From positions 143,145 through 207,144 of the forward strand of contig JAITYX010000163.1 in the NCBI GenBank assembly GCA_021018815.1: DNA of 64,000 nt, given 5' to 3'. This stretch comes from Talinum fruticosum. Its lineage: Eukaryota > Streptophyta > Magnoliopsida > Caryophyllales > Talinaceae. The notes under the pieces are model-generated. The model ran no database searches, was not told the origin of the DNA, and saw only the letters and a list, made by a program, of their open reading frames with translations. Positions 57,318 to 64,000 of this stretch are shown here, piece by piece. A program made the translations under genes and the position numbers. The number at the start of each line of letters is the position of its first letter. The stretch's first letter is position 1.

Positions 57318-57535
57318 TTCAGACATATAACGATGGTTCTTTTGAAAGAACCAGTCGTTATAAGTCACCTATGACGATGGTTCTTTTGAAAGAACTGTCG
57401 TTATAGGTGACCTATGACTACGGTTCGAACCGTAGTCAAATGTGGTACATACAACGACGCCCACATATTCGACGGGTATTAACCGTTATTAAAGGTCATT
57501 TTTAACCGTAGTTAAAAGTCATTTATGTAGTAGTG
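57318..57535 (+). mobile_element. CACTA 3' end fragment
   Basis: ACGATGGTTCTTTTGAAAGA repeats twice, followed by GACTACGGTTCGAACCGTAG, ACCGTAGTTAAAAGTCATTT and the terminus GTAGTAGTG at 57535. In reverse it follows the 30982 end word for word (GTCGTTGTATGTACCAC, ACTACGGTT). TTA follows at 57536-57538. Confidence 0.85.
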
Positions 57536-59092
57536 TTATCTCTCTCTATGATTTTGAATTCAAATCATTCGTTCAAAACTTAGATATTCTTCTCTAAACT
57601 CGGAAAGATTCTCTATGAGTTTTAGTAAACATAATCTTGAGAGAATCTGTTAACATTTTGATACATACTTTGGATTCTTGATAAGCTATAAAATCACATA
57701 AGACGAAGCTCTAATTAAACATCTTTCTTAGTCTTAGAAATCAATTAACGCTTGTGTCCGACCAACTTAGAAACATTTAATGAAAATTGAATGAGCACTC
57801 GGTTCAGGGTGTTTGATCCGCTAAGATAGACTCGGACAAAAATTTTGCATAAATAATTTCGCACACTTACTTATCTTTTCAATTGGCTTGTTTCATATTT
57901 CAAACCGTGAACTACTTGTGTTAATTCTAAAGTAGCGAGATTTATTTATTTGAAATTAATTTAATTGGCAAACACTAAAATATGTCTATATAATTCTTGA
58001 ACTCATTTATTATTGGAATATTGACATAAATAAAATTGAATATATTGAATATTTGACTTGAAAATTTTCATTTTATTAGATTAAGGATTTTTAGTCGTTA
58101 ATTAATTAATTTAATTATAATCCTTGTCTAATCTTGGACCAAAGTATTTTTATACTTTTAATACCATTTGAATTTTGTTTTTGAGGTTGATTAAAGTTGA
58201 TTAATCTTAGTTTAAAATAAAAAAACAATTAGCTTGTTACCATTTTCACACAGCAGACGAGAAAAACACTATTTACGGGCTAACTCGGACATTGTGTTAA
58301 GGTTGTTTGTTTCTATTTTCAATAAACTTCAGTCTTTGAGCCTAATGGCTAATTCTACCTTGGTTTTTCAGTTTCAACAAGTGAGTAGGACTACTTTTTG
58401 AGGCTAGAATCTATGCTCGAACGGATACATCCATAGTGGTTCTAAGTTTGAGGACTCGAACTATCCGTTGTAATGGCTAATTGATCCGAAGCCCAAGCCA
58501 AAGGAAAACGACTCTCTTCTCTACTAGTTATAAATATAAGCCTCTCTACAAGACTTACAAGATTTGCTGGAACAACACTTTAACTCTAATACTTATACTC
58601 CTAGCATTCAACTCTTGCACTTATCACTTCAACTTTTTGAGTTGAACACAAAAGTCTTGTAATTACTTTCACTCTCTTATACACTTTTCTTATGTATTTC
58701 CTTAACTAAGTTGTAAGGGTTAATCGAGCTCGGTTGTTCCTATCTATAAAGGGTATCTCGGTGAGGAAATATTGTGTTAGGTAACTTCTATGACTAGAAA
58801 AAACTTGTATTTGAGTTGTCCAAGGGAGAAATTACGAGAGTCAGTCCTTTGTATTTTGTGGGTTCAAAATAGTGGATTTGACTCATGTGTTTGGATTGAC
58901 ACCGGCTGTGGTTTTTTGCCTCAGAGGGTTTCCACGTAAAATCCTATGTGCATTACTTTATAAGTCCAATTTAGACTCATCTTGCTTTCCGAGTTCTAAC
59001 TTTCACAAATTTCTTCAAATTCTGCATATTTTTCTCATCACCCTATTCACCGCTTTTAAGGTGACTTAGACTCTCAAATCTAAGCCTTAACC
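57536..59092 (+). mobile_element. Copia LTR continuing after CACTA insertion
   Basis: Resumes with TTATCTCTCTCTATGATTTT, parallel to TTATATCTCTCTTGAGTTTT at 39119. Then come ATATTGAATATTTGACTTGA near 58040, the TATA box at 58529-58536, TAAGGGTTAATCGAGCTCGG near 58714, GGTTTCCACGTAAAATCC near 58927 and the leader CACCCTATTCACCGCTTTTA near 59039. Together with 38466-38491 it can make one LTR. A mutated primer site TGGTATCG starts at 59093. Confidence 0.78.
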
Positions 59093-60010
59093 TGGTATCG
59101 AGCCTAACCTTTTACAAAAGGATCTAATCATCCAAAAGTATAAAGATTAGATGGCTCTTAACTATGGAGAGTTCGATGAAGGAAGGTCATTCATTAGGCC
59201 ACCCAAATTCGAAGGGTCCAACTTTGTCCATTAGAAAAAGCTTATGGAGTGCATCATCCAAGACTACAATGAACAGTGTCCGGAAAGTCATCTCCAATAG
59301 AAATTATGTTCCCACCAAGAAATTTGGTACTCAAACCATGGCCAAGGTGAAGTTAGAATTCACCATAGAGGAAAATGAAAAACACAAAAAGAACTTCAAA
59401 GCCATGAACATCCTAATGTATATTATAGATGCTTTAGAATATAAAAGAGTATTAGCTTGTGATACTGCTAAGAAGGTATGGGACACTCTTATCACCACCT
59501 ATAAGGGCACAAGTCAAGTGAGAGAAGCGAATATAAGTTAATATGTCCACAAGTATGAAATATTCAAGATGGAGGTCGACGAAAACATAACTCGGATGTA
59601 TATTCGCTTCATTGAGATTTTCAACATTCTTAAATCACTTGTGAAGAAGATGTCTAATGAAGAAGTGGTCAAAAAGCTTCGAGGAGTCTTCCGAAGAAAA
59701 TATGGGGCCCAAAGGGGATAACAATCGAGGAGGCTCAAGACCTCACCAAGCTGAAACGAGATGAACTCATTTGGAAACTTCTCACCCATGAGTTACACTT
59801 TGAGAAGAAAGAATATGAGATCAACACCAAGAGAAACATTGTTGTTAAGGCCTCAGAAGAAGCTGGTCCAGTATGAGCTCCGCAGACTCGAAAGAAGCTC
59901 CCATGGCACTTCGGCTAGAGGTTTTAAACGCATGATGAAATACAAGAAGTGGTAGAAGAAGCCGAAACATGTGATCTTCAAAAAGGAGAATAAAGATAAA
60001 TTCTTATCCC
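59093..60010 (+). pseudogene. Copia gag (UBN2-type), decayed copy
   Basis: Begins after the primer-site relic at 59093; ATG at 59151 gives MALNYGEFDEGRSFIRPPKF and reaches a TAG at 59232-59234, the same codon that is a stop in the gag at 47.7 kb. Later blocks are FTIEENEKHKKNFKAMNILM, CDTAKKVWDTLITTYKGTSQ near 59459 (UBN2-like) and FKMEVDENITRMYIRFIEIF. It is related to the 47.7-kb copy but more eroded, and stops near 60010, before the zinc knuckle, at a junction with Gypsy pol. Confidence 0.82.
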
Positions 60011-60019
60011 CTTAACGGG

Positions 60020-63000
60020 GAATTATTTGGATTTGAGTTAACTATTTTTCATGCAATTTGGGGGATGGATCGGTTGTCAAAATATAGGGTCAAAATAAAT
60101 TGTAAAGATGGAAAGGTTTGTCTTAAAACCCCTTCAAGGGGAAAATAGTTGCTCATGAAGATATACCTTAAATGAAAATCCCTCTAGTGCATATAATGAA
60201 AGTACAAAGAATGATAAGGAAATGACATGAAGGATTTCTTTATGAAAGAATTGATACTTTGAAACAAAGGTCAATTCTAAGAGAAATACCGATTGTTAAA
60301 AGATTTTCTCGAAGTATTTACCAATGACCTACCTGGTTTACCTCTTTAAAGTAAAGGGAAATTTAAGGTAGACTTAGTTCCCCATGAAACTTCCATAAAC
60401 AAGGCCCATGTAGAATTAAAAAGAACTAAGGGTGCATTAGAAGAACTGTTAGAAAAAGGGTTCATTAGGCCTATTGTATCGCCATAGGGAGCCCTAACAC
60501 TCTTTGCTAAAAAGAAGGAAGGGGTATCATGTTACATACTGATTATCAACGATTGAATAAGATTATTATTAAGAATAAGTATCCTCTCGCTAGGAGTGAT
60601 GATGTTTCGATTAATTTCAAGGCATTACAGTCTTTTTAAAAATTGGCCTAAGATCGGGTTATCGGCAATTAAGAATTAAAGTTAAAGATATTCCTAAGAC
60701 TATTTTCATATGGTCGCTATGAGTTTATGGTGATACCTTTTGGACTTACCAATGGTCTCGCTTAATTTACGGATTTAATGCAATGAGTGCTTAAACTATA
60801 TCTTGATAAATTTGTGATATTGTTCGTTCATGATATTTTGGTTTGTTCAAAGAATGAGGAAGAACATGCAAAACACCTTAGGATAGTCCTAGAGATATTG
60901 AAGGAACATAAGTTATTTGGCAAGTTCAAGACGTGTAAGTTTTAGTTGAAAAAAGTTGCCTATTTGGGGCATGCTATTATTTTAAAGTATGCGAGTTAAG
61001 GTAGATCCGAAAAGGATTGAAGTTATAGTGAATTGGCCTACACCTACCAACGTTATAGAGATTAGAAGTTTTTAGGCACTAGCATGACACTATAGGAGGT
61101 TTGTGGCAAATTTTTCTTGAGTAGTAGGACTTCTCATAAACTTAACTGAGGAAAGCTACCAAGTTTAAGGAGACCCCAGATTATGAGTAAAATTTTATTG
61201 ATTTAAAGAAGCACCTTATGACTGCCCAATTCTTGCCCTATCTTATAGTGACACAAGTTTTGTCATTTGTGGTGATGCTTCTAAAAGGGGCTAGATTGCG
61301 TGCTTATGCAAAATGACATGGTCACAATTTATACGTCCCGACAATTATCCTACTTATGGCCTTGAATTAGCGGTTGTGTTTTTTTCACTCAAGATATAGT
61401 GGAACTACTTACTTGGTGTTTCATGTGAGATTTTCACTAACTGTAAGAGCCTTAAGCATTTCTTCACCAAGTTTAATTTGAATATAAGGCAAAACTTAGC
61501 AAGGATGATGTGGATATTTAATATCGACTGGAAAAACCAATGTTGTTGCCAACACTTTAAGAAGAAAGTCATCTCATAGCTTGAACTTATTAACAAATTT
61601 TCCATTAGCTATTAGAGATCTCGACTGATGTAGGGTAGAATTGGCATGGAAGAGTTCTAAAGGAAAATTCATGGAAATGGAAGTACGTCCATACTAATAT
61701 ATGATATTATTGCTTCTCAAGAATTAGACACCATGATAGTAAAAATAAATGAAGACATAAGCAGCAGAAAATATCCTTACTTTGTGTTTCATGAAGATGA
61801 TTCATTAAGGTTTCAAGGACAATTGTGTGTATCTAATAATAAGGATTTGAAAGAAAAGATCTTGAATGAAGCGGAACAAACCCCATAGGTTCATCTAAGG
61901 GATAGCAAGATGTATAAGAACTTACATCCAAGATTTTCATAGAGCAACATGAAAAAGGAAGTACTAGAATTTGTGTCTAGATGCTTAACAGACAACAAGA
62001 GAAGTTTGAAGTTTGACAAGTGTAAACTTGCTAGGGAAATAAGATCATTAAAGGTTCCTGTTTGGAAATGGGATTCTATATCTATGGATTATATCATAGG
62101 ATTACCTTGAACTCAAAGTGGAAATGATTTGATATGGATGATCTGTGTATTTGTTGACTAACTCTCTTCACTTTTCAGCCTTTAAAGAAACCTATAAGGT
62201 GTAGATGTTAACAAGAATATAAATTAAGGAGATTTCAAATTGCATGGAGTTTCTAGTGACATTGTCTCTTATCATGATTTACAAATTTTGTTACGAGTAT
62301 GAGTGCTCTTCAAAGAGCATTGGGGACACAGATTAATCTTAGCACCACATATCACCATGCGCCCGATGAACTAACCGAGATAATCAATCGAACTTTAGAA
62401 TATATGTTGTTTGCATGCGTACTTGATTTCGAGGGACTTAGGAAGAGAATGTGTCATTGCTTGAATACTCTTACAATAACGATTACTATGAAAGTATCAA
62501 AATGGCTTCCTTTGAGGCTCTTTATGGGCAGAAATATACGTGACAACTTTGTTGGAGTGTTATTGATGAAACCTTAGTAGTGGGACCTGAATTGATTCAG
62601 GACACGGTTGAAAAAGATTAGAGCAATACAAAGTTATATGAGAGCTATATAAGATATGTCGCAAAGTTATGCACCAAAGGCATAGACCTTTAGAATTCAA
62701 GCTTGGGGACAAGGTATTTCGAAAGTATCTCTATCAAGAGGTATTTTGCTCTTTGGTAAATTGAGGAAGTTAAGTCCTCGCTTTGTAGGACCATAATAAA
62801 TCATTAAAAAATTGGCCCGAGTGGCTTATCATTTTCCATTGCCACCCGAGCCCTCGAAAATTTAATAATGTTTCTTATGTGTCACAATGCTCCCAACTTT
62901 AGTCATGTGATCCGATAAGAGAATATTCAGTTTGAGGATAATTGAACCTATATGAGGAGCGACCTATTCAAATCTTGCCTTAACAGGAAAAGTAGCTAAG

Positions 63001-63060
63001 GAATAAGGTTATATCATTAGTCTAAGTGTTATGGAATAATCATTCTACGTAGAAAGCGAA
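60020..63060 (+). pseudogene. Ty3/Gypsy pol (chromovirus type), 5'-truncated and decayed
   Basis: Starts in the end of protease: GMDRLSKYRVKINCKDGKV near 60064. Reverse transcriptase follows with DYQRLNKIIIKNKYPLARSD near 60540, FGLTNGLA near 60740 and FVHDILVCSKNEEEHAKHLR near 60825, where the expected catalytic FIDD/YVDD reads FVHD. GKFKTCKF*LKKVAYLGHAI lies near 60920. RNase H is barely readable (61250-61420). Integrase words VPVWKWDSISMDYIIGLP near 62060 and TTYHHAPDELTEIINRTLEY near 62345 follow, and the tail KAKWEIEAHMRAKYPYLF near 63050 is typical of plant Gypsy pol ends. Gag and primer site are absent. Many stops make it dead. Confidence 0.88.
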
Positions 63061-63152
63061 ATGGGAAATCGAGGCTCACATGCGAGCAAAATATCCATAT
63101 CTTTTCTCATAGTAACTTTGACAATAAGTTTCGAAAACAAAACTTAATTTAA

Positions 63153-63163
63153 GCGGAGGAGAT
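63153..63163 (+). promoter_or_regulatory. Gypsy polypurine tract
   Basis: GCGGAGGAGAT directly precedes TGTAACAACCC; the same arrangement GGGAGGAGAT recurs at 63290-63299. Confidence 0.75.

Positions 63164-64000
<837 letters not shown>

Overview
The window is plant nuclear DNA, most likely from a eudicot: AT-rich, gene-poor, full of microsatellites, LTR retrotransposons and CACTA (En/Spm) DNA transposons, with one intact gene that has plant introns. There is nothing bacterial or organellar, and I saw no rRNA, tRNA or CRISPR array.

Region by region. 1-1.7 kb: a diverged direct repeat flanks a long inverted repeat (hairpin). 1.7-10.4 kb: a decayed CACTA transposase gene (transposase-associated domain, TNP2, DUF4218, DUF4216, all on +). 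It is split between TNP2 and DUF4218 by a 4.2-kb TGTAAC...GTTACA element, probably a solo LTR, that holds a GC-rich block and a 27-bp minisatellite. Degenerate CACTA terminal repeats follow at 10.0-10.4 kb. 10.4-19.5 kb: non-coding AT-rich DNA with tandem and inverted repeats. 19.6-23.4 kb: the only complete gene, a three-exon INDETERMINATE-DOMAIN zinc-finger transcription factor of the SGR5/IDD14-16 type (436 aa). 23.4-29.6 kb: non-coding DNA with MITE-like and minisatellite repeats.

29.6-64 kb is a nest of transposons. A Copia pol remnant and an envelope-like ORF of the SIRE type (29.7-38.1 kb) are separated by a complete 5,150-bp CACTA element (30982-36131, TSD ATT). That element carries a Transposase_24/DUF8039/Ulp1-like gene on the minus strand but no TNP2. 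A second CACTA 5' end sits at 38492 and a matching 3' end at 57535. Both abut TTA and both lie at the same point of a Copia LTR, so they may be the ends of one 19-kb element. Between them are broken Copia LTRs in both orientations, a 3-kb Gypsy LTR with its primer-binding site, a Copia LTR plus gag, a third CACTA fragment, and two host-gene fragments: exons 1-2 of a DUF1218 membrane-protein gene and the N-terminal ubiquitin-like exon of another gene. After 57.5 kb come the rest of the Copia LTR, a decayed gag, and a 5'-truncated chromovirus-like Gypsy pol. The Gypsy 3' LTR start has been duplicated around a trinucleotide array and runs off the window end.

Apart from the IDD gene, no coding region here looks functional. 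The transposon genes are full of stops, many of which read as TGG to TAG or TGT to TAT, as expected from decay of methylated cytosines. No operon-like cooperation exists; the biology of interest is the order of nested insertions and the host-gene fragments caught inside them.
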